DNA from: Trochalopteron elliotii
Taxonomy: Eukaryota; Chordata; Aves; Passeriformes; Leiothrichidae
DNA: 64,000 bases
Direction of reading: 5' to 3'
NCBI GenBank assembly: GCA_024734555.1
Contig: JANPWX010000212.1
Coordinates: forward strand, 1-64,000
The position numbers were made by a program, and so were the translations under genes. Shown in pieces: positions 13,030-25,820 of this stretch (the stretch's first letter is position 1; every line of letters starts with the position of its first letter). The notes beneath the pieces were generated by a model. The model saw only the letters and a list, made by a program, of their open reading frames with translations. It searched no databases and was not told where the DNA came from.

Positions 13030-13102
13030 GTACCTAAGATCACTGGACTGACACCCAGAGGTCCTTTCCAACCAAGGATACTCTGTGATGTTGTATGATA
13101 CG
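13030..13102 (+). mobile_element. CR1 LINE 3' tail scrap
   Basis: The sequence GATCACTGGACTGA, then AGGTCCTTTCCAACC, then ACTCTGTGATGTTGTATGATA follows the order of a CR1 3' end: the TCCTTTCCAACC block followed by degenerate ATTCTATGAT octamers. It is short and diverged, so it is a weak but characteristic match. Plus orientation follows from the octamers lying at the right. Confidence 0.55.
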
Positions 13103-16100
13103 TTCATAATTCCAGCCCAAAGTTCATCATTCTATGAAAAATGGGACAGGTTGGAAAAAAATAAGTGACAGTAAAGTTTGGTTTTGTTTCTGGATGCCCA
13201 GGAAAAGCCACTTGCTCCTGCCTGGCTTGGAGCAGACAATCCCAGGGCATGGGGACATCCCGGCGTTGAGCTCAACACCAGCACTCAGACACAGCAGAAC
13301 TGAAACTGAAAGGAACTGCAGGCATTGAAATCCCTCTGCAGGTCTGGGGACAAAGCCCTGTGTGGGAAAACCAGTCCTGTCTCATCTATCAGCCTCACTG
13401 AGCCAGGCCCTGCACATTATCTCTGCCATGGCTTGTAGTGCCTAATCACTACCAGGCTACGTACAACCTGGCACATCCTTTAATCACAGCAGCAATCATA
13501 AGAAATTAAAATAAATTTATATACGTAATAATCACTCAGCCCTGGGTTATCAATAATACACGAGCAGCTTGTGAGGGATGAATGAATCTGCAGCCCACCC
13601 CTGCTCTGCCACAGCCTGTCAGAATTCCCAGCAGCAGGCAAGCACCACGGCCAGAGCTGCTGCTTGGAAACAAAACGGACAGCAGGAGGGCTGGGGGGAA
13701 TATAGCATTTCATTCCCTGCATCAACAGAAATGGATTAATATAAGACAGGGATCCTCTGAGCAATGGCTGGGTAAAATATCACCGTGAGGACAGGAAAGC
13801 TACATTGACCGTGAAATAATTCCAAAGGGTAATATCATAATTTTGGTATCCCTTCTGTCCCCTGGGTGTTATTTCACCACTCCTGTCATCCAAACAATGC
13901 TACAGACCAAATTCACAGCATTGGAGACTTGCAGACTGATTTTCCCAGCCAGGCTGTTGCACTTAGGGGTGTGTGGGGGTCCCTGCTGCTCCCCTGTGTG
14001 AGCTGGGCCTCAGTGGGCACTGGAGATGGGCAGCTCTGTGTGTGGGTGAAGGGCACCAGCTGGATTAGCCAGATGCTGAGGGCATTGTGGCATGACCTTC
14101 AGCAGGGGAAGAAACGACAGGTTTGGCTCTGTTACAGACAGCCACAAATCCCCCTGCCCTCGGCAGCAGCAGGGCGGCCATTCTGCAGGGCACGATCTGA
14201 TTTCCAGAGTTTAGGAGTTCAATGCCAACTGTTCAGACATGCATAATCCCCCCACTTAACTACAGGCAACCACGTGCTGGAGTGGCCCAGGGGCCTCGGC
14301 GGGAGGAGCCTGGGATGCCTCTGGCTCTCCTGGGATGCAGATCCATGGGAGGGCTGTGCTGAGCCCTCTGATGTGCCCCTGGTCGGTGCTGTGCCAGTGA
14401 AATCCCCCTCCAAAGCCATCCTGAGAGCTCCTGAGCTCATGGGGCTGCTTGTTTGTCCCAGGTTTGCTTTTCTACCTGCTTTAAGAACCAGATCTTCCTG
14501 CTGCATCCCCAGAGCCTGCCATCTCCAGCCACCACCAATCCTGGTGTAACCCAGCAACACCCCAAGGTCTCTCCAAGTGTGAAGGACCAGCCCCTGGGCA
14601 TAAGGAGTCACACTGGCAGCACACATTCATTGTGCATCCCTGGCACACGTGTGCACACCCAGCTCTGCAAGACACCCTAGCAGAAAGCCTGTGCTCCAGA
14701 CTTGAGTCAATAAGCAGATGGCTCCCCAGCACTATCATTTTACAACATTACAGCTTCTGCTCTGCTCATGCAGTAAACATTTTCTGGCTTATTGCATGAA
14801 AAAACCGTGGCTACCATGGCTTGGCAGAATTCTACATTTTCTACATTATCTTCTTATCAAATGCTTTTGGGGTGGAGGGAAGGAAGAGCATTTATATTTT
14901 CGATTTACATCCTGCAGGACACAGCGTTTTCCCGGGATCCCAGTGGGTTTTTTGCTTCTTGTTTGCCTCCTTCCTGATTGTCAGAGCTCTGTCACTGTTT
15001 GTGGGGAACCGGGAGATGGAAAGCTGTTATGCAGACATCAAGGGGTTGCAATTGCATGCTGGTAAACATGAGAGCAAGAGAGATTTCTGATGGTATTAGA
15101 AACCACAAGATACCTGCAGATGTAAGTGTTCCTGGAGGCAGCAGGTCCAGCTGTTAGCAGAGCGATTAGACCTGGTGTTATTCCCAACCCTGCCACTGCC
15201 CTGTGAGTCACTGTGGAGGAGGGGACAGTGCCCTGGTCCCCACCCACCTGGTGGCAGCTCCATGGCACTCGTGGGTCTCTGTATCCCACCCTCCAGCCAC
15301 TCCTCGCTTCCACCTAGGCCTCACAAGCTGGGGGAAGGAAATGATCTGGAGGATATGGCACAGTGCCTTGCTTTACATGTACAGCAATTACTGTTCTGGC
15401 ATTTTCCCTGTGTTCGGAATAAAAATGTCAATAAGGAACAAGTTATTACAGCAGAAAGAGGGTGGAAATGGCAAGAGCTCATGCAGGCTTGAGGGCCTGG
15501 GCATTATTGCAAATGCTGCCCATTCCTGCTGTGTTCCCTGAGCTCTGGGATCAGGCCCGTCCCTCCCTTCAGCACCATGAGACCGACCCAGCTGGTGCTC
15601 CCCAGCCCAACAAGGCTGGAATAAACTGGGATGGTCGGGGACTGGAGCACACAGTGTACAAGGGGTTGTGTTGTCAGCCTCCAAGCAGACCTTACTGCCC
15701 TCCTCCGCTCTTCTCAATCCTGAGGCCACCCCAGTAAATAAAAACTTATTTTTCTCTTTTAATGAGACCTTTCTGTCCTTTTTACTTTTGCCTTTTCCAT
15801 TACAAGCCTTTCTTTGGTGCCCTGCTGAGCTTTCTGCCTCCCCCAGCCCCTCCAGAGGCCTCATGAAGGAGCAACATTTCCAAAGGAAGCAATGCAATTC
15901 CATACTGAACCTCAGGGTCCCTGCATCCAGTAAGGTTCTTGGCAATGGGCACCCCCAGAACTGTGAATACCAGAGGAGACCCAGCCACGACACAGGGTGA
16001 AGGAGGAGGGTGACAAGGGGAGAGGGATGCTCACAGCCAGAGGAGGGTGTGTTTGCTCACACAGAGCCTGGCAGGCAGGATGAGAACTGAGACTGAGGGG

Positions 16101-16681
16101 CAGGAATTTGGGTGCCCGTAGCCCCAGCAGCAACCACAGCCCAGCCCAAGGAGCAATGGCAAGCAGGGTAGCCATGGCCACCCTCCTAACAGTGAAATGA
16201 TTGCACCTCTGCTATCCTGCACCTACACTGCCTTTCTCTCCCTGTCTTCAATTATGAAAGCAAAACAACACACACCAAAAAAAACCCAAAAAACAAAAAA
16301 CCTCAAAACAAACAAACAAACAACATTAAAAAAAAAAAAAAAGCCCTCCAGGAATTAATTAATGATTCATGTGTTGGAGCCTTGGCAAACCTCGCTCTGC
16401 AGAAGTTCAAAGCAGGAACAATAAGTATTTGGCAAAGAAGGGGCAGTGGGCTCGTGCTTGGCGGCGTGTGGTGCGGAGTGCTGGCAGCATCACTCCCTCA
16501 CAGAACCAACACCTCAGGGACCACAGGAGAGCCTCTGCCAGGCTGCTCCGAGCCAAGTGTCACATCCAACCTCAGGGATCAGCCACAACCCAGCTGGGAA
16601 TAACCAGGGACAGAGGCTTGGGAGGAATGTGCCACTGCTGCCAGCGGTGGCTGTGCCTGCCCTGCTCACCTTGAATGAGAT
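13103..16681. other. Unique non-coding sequence
   Basis: No exon, RNA or interspersed repeat recognised. An A-rich low-complexity run occupies 16256-16345. AT-rich blocks near 13490-13560 and 13730-13850 could be regulatory. The minus frame of 201 codons at 15388-15993 has no recognisable domain and is judged chance. Confidence 0.5.
16256..16345. repeat. A-rich low-complexity run
   Basis: A stretch of about 90 bp made almost only of A with scattered C: runs of AAAACCC, a short (AAAC)n array and a terminal run of about 15 A. It is simple sequence; it could be the decayed tail of a retroposon, but no recognisable body lies 5' of it. Confidence 0.7.
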
Positions 16682-16687
16682 GCATCC

Positions 16688-16978
16688 TGTTGTTTTCAGT
16701 TTTCTTGATTTCGAGTGTTTGAAATCTTGCAGTGCAGATTCTCACGCAGCTTCAAGAAAACAATGTATATTTTTAGAATTTATTTATTGTGTTTACATAT
16801 TTCTCCTCCCAGAGGAGAAATTGATGGTGATGTTCACCATCCAGGTCAAAGAGGTGGCGATCTGTGTAGCCAATCTCTTGCCTGTTGTACAAATGTATAT
16901 GAAAATAGAGTCAGATAATTAAAATAGAGGAGCTTTCCCTTGACCTGCCTCGTCCTTCGTGTGCCTGAAACTGTGGCA
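16688..16978 (+). mobile_element. Solo LTR, family C copy 1
   Basis: A 291-bp solo LTR, starting TGTTGTTTTC and ending GTGGCA, with a perfect 6-bp target duplication GCATCC (16682-16687 and 16979-16984). Six-base duplications are typical of beta/alpha-like (ERV2/ERVK) integrases. It carries a CCAAT box at 16870-16874, an ATTAAA polyadenylation signal at 16918-16923 and a short T/C-rich U5. It also contains the dyad CTCC-TCCCA-GAGGAG and the dyad GGTGATGTTCACC. Copies lie at 22215-22520 and 24018-24333 on the same strand. Confidence 0.85.
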
Positions 16979-16984
16979 GCATCC

Positions 16985-18975
16985 TCTGTCCCACGTGCTC
17001 ACACACGTGTGTGTGCCCTCCTGAAAACCTGGTCCTGAGCCACTCCAACTCGGCATCCTGGAGATTTAGGATAATGAGAGATCTTTAATGCAATTAATAG
17101 ATGTCATGGGACATGGTCTTGTGAGTCTAGAGCAAATGAGGCTTGGATAATTGGTGCTGAAACACATATATCAGGGAGATGACTCTTCCCCCCCGCCAGA
17201 GCTGGAGGCTGGAACACGCTGTCGACTGATCCCCTACAAATGTGTTTGGCTATTCACCGGTGGCAGCTTCCAAAGTTCTAGTGTGGAGCCTCTGCCAGGC
17301 AGGCCTGCAATGCTAGCAGCAAACAAACTGTCATTTAGTTGTTAAAAGAACTGCCTGCAAAGTGGCTGTATCCCCACATGCATGCACAAACACCCGTGCA
17401 CGTGCTCACGTGCACGGAAGCAGCCAACAGGCACCAGTGGCAGCAGCTTCTCTGGTCGCCTTGAGCTCTGCCCACAGCTCCACTTCCCTCAGGGGGGTCA
17501 CTGGGGGTGCAAAGGAGGCTTTAATCTGTGTCACTCCCACCCTGTTATGGTCTCAGTGAGAGCAGAGTGGTCCATCTGCCCCACAGCAGGGAGAGGGATG
17601 CACCCCATGGCATCCCACCAGAGGGATGTGCCCATCCCCAGCAGTGGGCCCACAACAGCACAGGATGTGGTGCTCTCCAGACATCTCCATCCCTTGGGGG
17701 TCTGGGCAAAGCCATAAATAAATCTACCTCTACATTGCCTCAGCAGCACCTCCAAATACCAGACAAGGACACATGCTGCTTCCCCAGATCCCCAAACCTG
17801 CTCCAGGCTATTTCCAAGGCACATGTAACCAAAAAAACATGGATTTTCAGAAACTGCCTAATAGAAACCAGTATCTGGTTTGTGCAAGGTTCCTAAGTGA
17901 GAAGTTTTGTTTTGCACTGAATTCAGTGAATTAAAATCACCTGCAGGACAGGACTGAGGAAAAACCCAACCCCTGGCATTTCACTGGGAAATATTCAGGA
18001 ATTTTGCCGCAGTAAGGGGAAAAGTATTTAATTTCTCAAGCACGAACCATAATAAAATGTTAAATACAACCTGGATATTAAATTAAAACATAAAAGTCAA
18101 AACACATCAAATCAAAGAGACACATTTGAATTTCCTGGACACTGTCAACAGACAGAAGCCAGAATGATTTGCTTCAATATTCTCCCACCTGAATGTTGGC
18201 TCCATGGCTACATGCTGATTCTGATTATGTAGTTTGATAAAAAATACATTTTCCAATGGAAAATTTTACCCCTCATACCCTCTGCCTTCATTTCCAGAGT
18301 GTCTGATGGATGATGCAGGGAACAGAAGTGGTGTCACTCCAGGACAGGTCCCCAGCAGAGAAGGGACCAGCGTTGAGGTGCTGCCCCATGCTTGGCTTGT
18401 GCAGGATCAGGGGAAATGGACCCAGCCTGTGCCCCTTAACGAATGGGAAAGCATTCCCATGGGTTATTAAGCATTTGTGTATGGGTTTGGAAACCGTGGC
18501 CGTGTCACCACAATGTAATTATGGATAAACACAAGGCAGGCCCATCAGAGAGCAGCCGAGCACCAGACTGGAGGAAGGGCCCTGTTCCCTTCCCCACCCT
18601 CTCCCAGATCTCACTGGGAACAAAGGAGATGGCACTGGGCAGCCTGAGCCATCAGCTCTGCACCAGAGCAGCTCTGCCAACCAGCCCTGGGCACTCCTGG
18701 CTTGCCAAAACCAAGTCCTGTCTTGGGGAGGAGTCCAAAACTCCTGGCTGGGGACCAGGCTGTGCCAAGGCAAGGACTGTGAGAGCTCCTTAGGGACAAA
18801 TCACTTCTGACAGCAAAAGAGGGAATCAAACCCTGGCTGAGCCCACTCCTGGTTGTTGTTAGGCACCTGCAGTGCAGCCCCAGCCCCTGCAGATGTAATT
18901 GTGGGGCTCCAGCCTGTAGCCCTGGTTTGTGCCTGAGATGTTTTGGTTTTCTGAAATTCTTTTCCCAGGGAATTT
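16985..18975. other. Unique non-coding sequence
   Basis: No gene or repeat recognised. Short CA/GTG-rich stretches occur near 16995-17015 and 17365-17415, and an AT-rich patch near 18030-18110. Open frames up to 122 codons are unsupported. Confidence 0.5.
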
Positions 18976-19215
18976 TCTGTAAACAAAAGACATGTTTTTT
19001 TAACTGTACTATGTTTACATTCTTTCCCTAGGAAGGACTTCTTCTTGATGTCCCTCTGCTCTGACCAACATGATTTAGGATGTTTATCTTCTTGTCACCA
19101 ATCAAATTGGTCTGTCTCGAATAGTATAGAAAGGGAGACACATCCCAAAAATAAAGGAGTCATTTTCAGCCTTCTGAAGTCAGAGTCTTGTGTCATTGTG
19201 ATGTACAACAGTGTC
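18976..19215 (+). mobile_element. Probable LTR fragment
   Basis: The ordering of signals is LTR-like: a CCAAT box at 19098-19102 with an inverted ATTGG at 19106-19110, a TATA-like AGTATAGA at 19123-19130, then AATAAA at 19150-19155 and a short T-rich U5-like stretch ending about 19210. It does not match families A, B or C, and I could not find a convincing pair of TG/CA ends with a target duplication. It may be a diverged LTR or a cellular promoter-like sequence. Confidence 0.4.
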
Positions 19216-22208
19216 ACCAGCCCCCAGGAGCAAACCCACAGCATCAGAGACAAAAACCAAAGGTGGGGAATAGCATGGCCTTGGTTTACTGCTATGCAGC
19301 CCTGTGCTTCTGTGGCAGAGGAAAGGTACCAGGAGATGTGCCTGGTTCACAGAGCATTTAATGAAGGTCCAGCACGTCATTAGGCAGCCATGGAGCCCTG
19401 TGAAGCCCATTTCCCCTCTGGATCAGCAGTGCCAAGGGCACCCAGCTGCTGCCAGGGTGTGGAGAGACCAGAGGGCCTCGAGCACTGCTGGTCAGGGACC
19501 AAGGACATGGGAGTGCCAACCCCTCCTGCATGGCAGGGCTCACCACAGGTGACACAGTGACACACCACAGCACTCTGGTGTGTCCAGCCCCGTGTGCTGC
19601 TGCCTCAGGGGACCCCCCTGCACCCCTGCCCACTGTACAGCAGTACAGCACCAGGGCCCCCTGAGGGGAGCAGAGCCCAGGGATGGCTGCCTTCTGCAAG
19701 GCCAGGGCTTCCCCAGGGCCCTGGGCACCCCACGTTAGCACAGCCTACAGGCACAGCCTGGCTCCAGATGCAGAATAGATGAGGCTAATGCATGCAACAC
19801 CTTGGAGTCAGAAGTTAAAGAGCAGCTGAGAGGCAGCTCTGTGGCCATCTGCCAGGTGATACAAGCAGTGCTTTCATAATTCAACAGGCAATGAAGTATT
19901 AGAGCAAGGTAAGGCCAGCAGCCTGTCTCAGGGAAGGTATCTTGAGAGCAGGGCTGGCACCTGAGTCCTCCAACCTGCAGGTGTGGACATGCAGAGGGGA
20001 AACACAGATGCCCTGCAAGCATCCTGCAGACCTCCCTGCAGGATCAGGTAAAAGCAGGTGCTTCTTTAAAGGGTTAGATATCATTGAGATGAATGAGAAC
20101 AGGAAATAGAGTTGGACTAATGAAAGCAGCAGTGTGGAAAGTCCTCAGCCCTTGGGGGCTAGGCTGAATAGCTGGAAAGAAGATTTACCTAAAATCTGCC
20201 ACTTTCTGTTAGACTCATAGTGCAGGGATTCATCAGCTGGGGATTCATCAGCTCCAGCTGCCAGCAGAAGGGAGATGGGGTGCCTTCCTGAGGCGCTCCT
20301 CCAGTTCTGCCACAAGTTGTCAGCAGAGCAAGAGCTCCCTGTGCAAGCAGCAAGGAAGTGGTTTTCTCTGGATGTCATTCCTGCAGAGCACAATCAGAGG
20401 TCCTGGATTTTGTGGCATCACAAAGCCACAAAGGTGGCACTTGGCTGTCCCATCCTGAGGAGTTGGAACAGCCTGGGTCTCACAGGGTGACTTGCCAGAC
20501 CCACCCACCATGCTCCCCACTCTCTACAGGCTGCCTTCCTCATCTCCAGCTCTGCTGACCCAACCAGGCGTTGGGACCAGTGGTGACAGGAAGGGAGAGA
20601 AGGTGACAGCTGGAAATCATGACTTAAGATATACCCAGCAACCACCCCATACAGCCCAGCTTGGGAATCCCAAAGGCCTGGCATTGCTCAGCAAAAGGAT
20701 GTTCATAGCTGGCACAAACAGCTCTCCTGCCCAGGGAGATGGGGAAGCACCAGGAGAGTCTCGGGAGGCACAAGGAGGGTTAACTCACAGCCATGGGAGC
20801 AGAAAATGAGGTTCCAGTTATTAGTTGATTTATTGGTCTGTCCTCAGTTGGCACTCAGGACTCAGAAGAAAATGTTCCACTCCAAAGCATTAAGCATCTT
20901 CAAAGAGCAGAAGCATTAAAAATTGAAATCATAAAATAGACATGTAAATATAGCAGAGGTAAACGGGGCAGGGAGGAGAGGAGTGGAGCAGAACCAGCCC
21001 CAGCCAAGCCTGCAGGGCAAGGGAAGGGCTGTGCCAGGGGGCTGGAGCCATGCTGGGGGGGCTGCAGCCCCCCAGGCTGGGGGGATAACCTGCAGGGAAG
21101 CTCTGGATAGCTTCCCTGAATGACTGCACTGCTCACCAGGATCTGTGGGTTGCAAACACACCAAAGGGCAAAGCTGCCTTGCTGGATGTGTGCAGGAACC
21201 TCACCCCACAGCCCCTCACCACCCTCCCCTAGCCCACACTCGATACACTAAAGCCTTTAGGGGTTTTTACTCCCCTTCTCCCACACCAATTCTTCCCAAA
21301 ATACTTCAAACATGGCAAGAGAGGGGAGTGGGGCTGCCTGCCAACCATCCACCAGGTCAAGCAAACCCAATGAAGTCAACCAGCTCTACACCAGGAGTCA
21401 CAGCTCAAAGGCAAACTTGCTTTAGACAAGGGCTGCTGGTCATGTGCAGCATTTCACAGAGTCAGGGACAAGGACTCACTTTCCTCCTCTCCTAAAGGAG
21501 CAGGGCAGAACAGACCCAAACCCCTCTGGCCAGCTACCAGCAGGGCAGAAGGATGGTGTCACCCTTCCCAAAGCACCTGCCAAAGCAGAGGGCTCAGCAG
21601 CACACTCCAAACCTGAGGATGGGCTGCTGGAGGTGCTGGTCCCTTTCTGGGCACAGAGGAAGGGAAAGGACACAATGTAAGTCACTGCCCCTGTGTAAGA
21701 GTCCCTTGCTGGGCCTGGGGAGTGGGAGCTAACAACCACTTCATGTATTGCTCCAGCATCTGGCTCAGCCTAAGGCACCATCTGCCAGCAGGGGTGGCAA
21801 GCCAGGGGAAAGATGAGGAAAAAGGAAAAGGGAAGGCAGGAATGACACAAAACCCCCTTGCCACAGTGGGAACATGCACTTGGCTGGGGACTCACATTTG
21901 GCTGGGGACTCACATTTGTGGGTGAGTGTGTGGCAAACCCATCCTCCTTATGAGCACCAAGTGGTGCCTCCTTATGAACACCAGGCTGCCTGTTGATAAT
22001 GTTTTCAGAGCTACCTGCAGAGATACCAAGCCCTCCCAGTTTTTGCCACTGCTTCTCAGGAGGGTGGTGGATGCTCAGTCCCTCTCCAAACCCACACCAG
22101 ACTGTGCTCAGAGACCTTGAAGCTCCACATGCAGGAAGTGAACCCCTTCAAGGACCAGCAAACCAGCCAAAGGATGAAACATGAGGCAGCCACACCAGTG
22201 GTCACATG
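19216..22208. other. Unique non-coding sequence
   Basis: No gene recognised. Small duplications are present: GGGATTCATCAGCT twice in tandem near 20224-20251 and a 19-bp unit TTGGCTGGGGACTCACAT twice near 21880-21917. Frames up to 127 codons overlap on both strands without domains. Confidence 0.5.
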
Positions 22209-22214
22209 AGCTCC

Positions 22215-22520
22215 TGTGTCGCCCTGAATTTTCCTGCTTTCCAGTGTTTGCAGTTTGTAGTGGAGGTTCTCACACAACTTCATATAAACTATGTAGATAT
22301 TTAAAACTTATCTATTTTGTTTACATAGCTCTCCTCGCAGAGGAGGAATGTGATTGATGGTGATGTTCACCAATGAGGTCAAGAAGGTGGCGACTTGTTT
22401 AGCCAATCTTTTGCCTTCTGATCAAAATGTATAAAAGATGGAGTCAGAAATTAAAATAGAAGCTTTTCCTGCCTGACCTTCTGTGTCTGCCTGGTCCTCC
22501 GTGTGCCTGAAATTGCCACA
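22215..22520 (+). mobile_element. Solo LTR, family C copy 2
   Basis: A 306-bp copy of the family C LTR, TGTGTCGCCC...TTGCCACA. It has the clearest promoter of the three: CCAAT at 22403-22407, a TATA box TATAAAAG at 22430-22437 and ATTAAA at 22450-22455, followed by a U5 of about 65 bp. The internal CTCCTCGCAGAGGAG dyad and GGTGATGTTCACC dyad are intact. CTCC flanks both ends (22211-22214 and 22521-22524), shorter than the 6-7 bp seen at the other copies, so the duplication is probably eroded. Confidence 0.82.
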
Positions 22521-22524
22521 CTCC

Positions 22525-24010
22525 TGAGCTTTCAAACCACTGGAAGCACAACCATCATCTTGGGAAAGGTCTCTGGTGAGGAACTGGGACATCACCAAAA
22601 TCTCCAGAGTGCTGGAGTCCCCAAAGGGCCCCATCCCACGTGTGGCCAGCAAGAGGGACCACCACCACTGCCCCTCACCACGCTGTGGCACAAACCCAGC
22701 TCTCTTGGCACCCGTACCTGCTTTCCCTCGACACACAATTTTTTTCTTAATTGGGAGCTCGTTAATTATCGCAATACTTTGCAGAGGAAATAAACAGCAA
22801 TTAGAGAAATAAGTGGTATTTTTATTCCCTGGCACTCTGGCAGAGCTCTGTGACGCCTCCCCATCCCCAGCTCCCACACGGGTACATGTTGCTGCCTGAG
22901 TGCTCTGCTCTGTCTGTTCCCCACGAGCAGGGCACTGTGCTGGTGGGCTGCCTTGCTCTCCCCCCGGGGAGGAAGCGTTACTGTGTGAAAGCAGCAGGCT
23001 GTCCCACTCTAATCTGTTTTAAAAGTCATAAATCGCTGAGAAAAGCCAGTTTTTCCTGCACAACAGAAGGTTAGCGTGTTTAAAGAGAGCACTGGAACTG
23101 TTTTTATTAATCAGAACTGCCATAAAGAAAGCATTTTAATTAACATAATTATCCTGTTTGAGAGAAGCAGCCCATACCTCACAGATACTTTTCAAACTAA
23201 AGATGCGAGCTGTCACAGTCAGTCATAATTAAGCAAAATGAGCTGGTTTTCCTTGCTCTGTGTCTGCCTCCTTCCAGCCACATGCTTCCCCTTTCCTCTG
23301 ACACTCAGTACAAGGCCAGCAGAGACAACATCATGCCATGGGGGTGGCAGGGCAGGTCTCCATCCCTGTATCTCAGCCTCCAGCACGGAGCAGCTGGGGT
23401 TAATCTCCATCCAAGCCAGCAATGCCAACTCCGGGCACTGACCAAGCTGCAAACCATCAACCTGGAAGATGGAGGTGGCTATAAAAAACCCACAAGATCT
23501 GTACGGCTCTGTTTGCAGCACAGTCTCACAGTCAACAGATAAAAGATTTATTCTCATTGAAAAAGACAAAAAGAAAACCATAAAAAGCCTGGCACTGGGC
23601 TGCCCGCCAGCACCGAGAGAGAGGAGCTGGTAAAGGGAGTAAAAGCTGGCACAGGCAGGCAGCTGTGTGGGTCTGGGTTTCTCTGAGCATCCCAGACACA
23701 AAGCCAGACCCTGGAGGGCAATGATTTGACCAGGAACTGCAGCCTTCAGCAGCAGCCCTCATCCTTCTCCTCCTGCCTGTCTCTGCCTGCAGCACGAGGC
23801 CCCACTACAGGCCTTAGGCAGCACCTTTCATTCCTCCCAATACAGTAAGAGGCTCAGAAGCTCCCTTGGCACAACCCTGATGTTGATGTCCCCCTTCCAA
23901 AGGGTGAAATAGGGCACACAAAGCAATCAGGCATCACCTCCAAACCCAGTGTTGGCTGCTTCAGCTAAGACCTCCTGCACCACCAAGGTGTCCTGCATCA
24001 GGACACAGAC
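22525..24010. other. Unique non-coding sequence with an AT-rich candidate regulatory block
   Basis: No gene recognised. AT-rich segments at 22735-22830 and 23010-23200 contain repeated TTAATTA/TAATTA homeodomain-type cores in otherwise unique sequence and could be conserved regulatory elements. The 160-codon minus frame at 23219-23701 has no recognisable domain. Confidence 0.45.
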
Positions 24011-24017
24011 CTAGCAC

Positions 24018-24333
24018 TGTCACCCTGATGCAAAAGTCTTTTTTGTTGTTTATACTCTTGAACTGGAGTTTCTCATGCAGCTTCACAAAAACAATATGTA
24101 TTTTTAGCATTTATCTATTGTTTACATTCTTATCCTCCGAGAGGAGAAATGTGATGGACGGTGATGTTCATCATCCAGGTCAAGAGGTGGTAACCTGTAT
24201 AGTCAATCTCTGGCCTTTTGTAAAAATGTATATATGGAGTCAGATTTTTAGAATAAAGAAGTAGAAGCTTCCCCTTGAGCTGCTGCGTGCCTGCATCTGC
24301 CTCGTTCCTTGGGTCATCCCTGCACCTGCCACA
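24018..24333 (+). mobile_element. Solo LTR, family C copy 3
   Basis: A 316-bp copy of the family C LTR, TGTCACCCTG...CTGCCACA, with a perfect 7-bp flanking match CTAGCAC (24011-24017 and 24334-24340). AATAAA lies at 24252-24257 and a TATATATGG stretch just upstream. The CTCC/GGAG dyad has changed to TCCTCCGAGAGGAG and the second dyad to GGTGATGTTCATC, so it has drifted from copy 2. All three copies share one strand. Confidence 0.83.
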
Positions 24334-24340
24334 CTAGCAC

Positions 24341-25816
24341 CTTCAGCAACCAGTCAAAATCTCTTCATGGCAGCACCATTCAGTATTTTAACAGGTACTT
24401 TAAAGAATGCTCTGCTGTTTGGCAGAATGTGCAGTGTAATAGACTGTTAACAATTTGTGGTTTTAATTAAAATCTCCTTTGTTTATAAAAGGTGGTTCTG
24501 AGTTGATGGGTTTGCCCTGAAATAGCACAGCACTGCTGGAGATGCTCGTGTCATGTCCTTCATTCACACCAGTGTCATCTCAAAGGGACCAAAGTCACCA
24601 TGCTGAGTTCTCAGCCCTGTGTCCCCAAAGACTGCAGGGACAAGAACACCCATCCTGCCCACACAGCACCCAGTGCTGGGTGTCACCACCCTAAGGCAGC
24701 CCACGTTCCCTTACTGTCAGTCAAGAGCTATCTGCAGGCAGAGCAAGGCAAAAAAAAAATTGCAAAGAGGTATTTTTAGATCATTTTTTCTTTTTTTTTT
24801 TGTTGGCGTGGTTTCCTTAAGAAAACAAGTCTTGTGCCATCACGTGCTCCACGTGTTGTCTGTCTACCCTAATTACTCTCCGACTCAGCAGTCAAATTCA
24901 ACAGCTTGTGAGTGACAGCTGAAAATCTCCAAGTTATTAAATTCCGGGAGGTTTCATGGAAATAGCCAGGCAGGTCTTCCTTGGCTCAGCTGACCCAGGC
25001 TGCAGCAGGAGCTTGGGTCTTGCAAGGCTCCAGAGAATCCACATCAGAGAAAGGAAAAGCACAAAAGCCCCGATGATGCAGGGAAAAGGCTGAATCAGAG
25101 GATGTAGAATGCTAGATATTGAAATCAGTCAATCTTCAAGTATTAGCCTCTGGAAAAGCAGCCTTCTGTAGTGCTGAGTGGCATGTTAACAACCTGTTTT
25201 CAAACAGGAAACACAATTTCCATGGGAGAATCAGGTTTTCTGGATGGAAGAATTAAAATATTCAGGGGAAAAAAAAAATCATCAAATACACTCTTCTTCT
25301 TTGGTTCAACGCAGACTGACACATTTCAGGTGACTAGAAAGACATGTGGGACCCACCACAGAAAGTCCAGAAGCATCAAATTTTGCTGGGCAGGGGTCAG
25401 AACTGGTGTCAGCCTGCTCCAGGTGCCCCCAGGAGAGCTGGCCAGGGACATGGAACAAAAGGAGAGCACCGGGTGGAGGCAGCAGGGCAAAGCCTCGGGC
25501 TGGCTGCTGTGAAGGGCTTTGTGTGGCACGTGGGAGGGTTTCATCTCTACGCAGACTATGAAGCACCCACTTAAGAGATGTCTCAAGACCTACTTGTAAG
25601 ACCAAATAAAAATATCTCTCCTGGTTGTCAATTGTGAGATCTGGGAAGGAGGCTTCCAAAATTGGGTTCTCTCCCTGCCTGCGCAGAGGACGGGGTTGTG
25701 ACACCACAGAGGAGCTGTTTGTAGGTCTCCGTTTGCAAGGCTACCAGGCAGGCAGCCTCACCCTCCCTCAACCAGGGCATCTGCCTTCCCTGGCTCCCAG
25801 TCCCCGGCAGAAATAG
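24341..25816. other. Unique non-coding sequence
   Basis: No gene or interspersed repeat recognised. A9 and T10 runs occur at about 24750-24800. Frames up to 133 codons on the minus strand near 25306-25707 have no domain. Confidence 0.5.
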
Positions 25817-25820
25817 GACT

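Noticed and set aside
15388..15993. 201-codon minus-strand frame
   Set aside because: No domain or splice logic; opposite-strand frames of similar length cover the same region.
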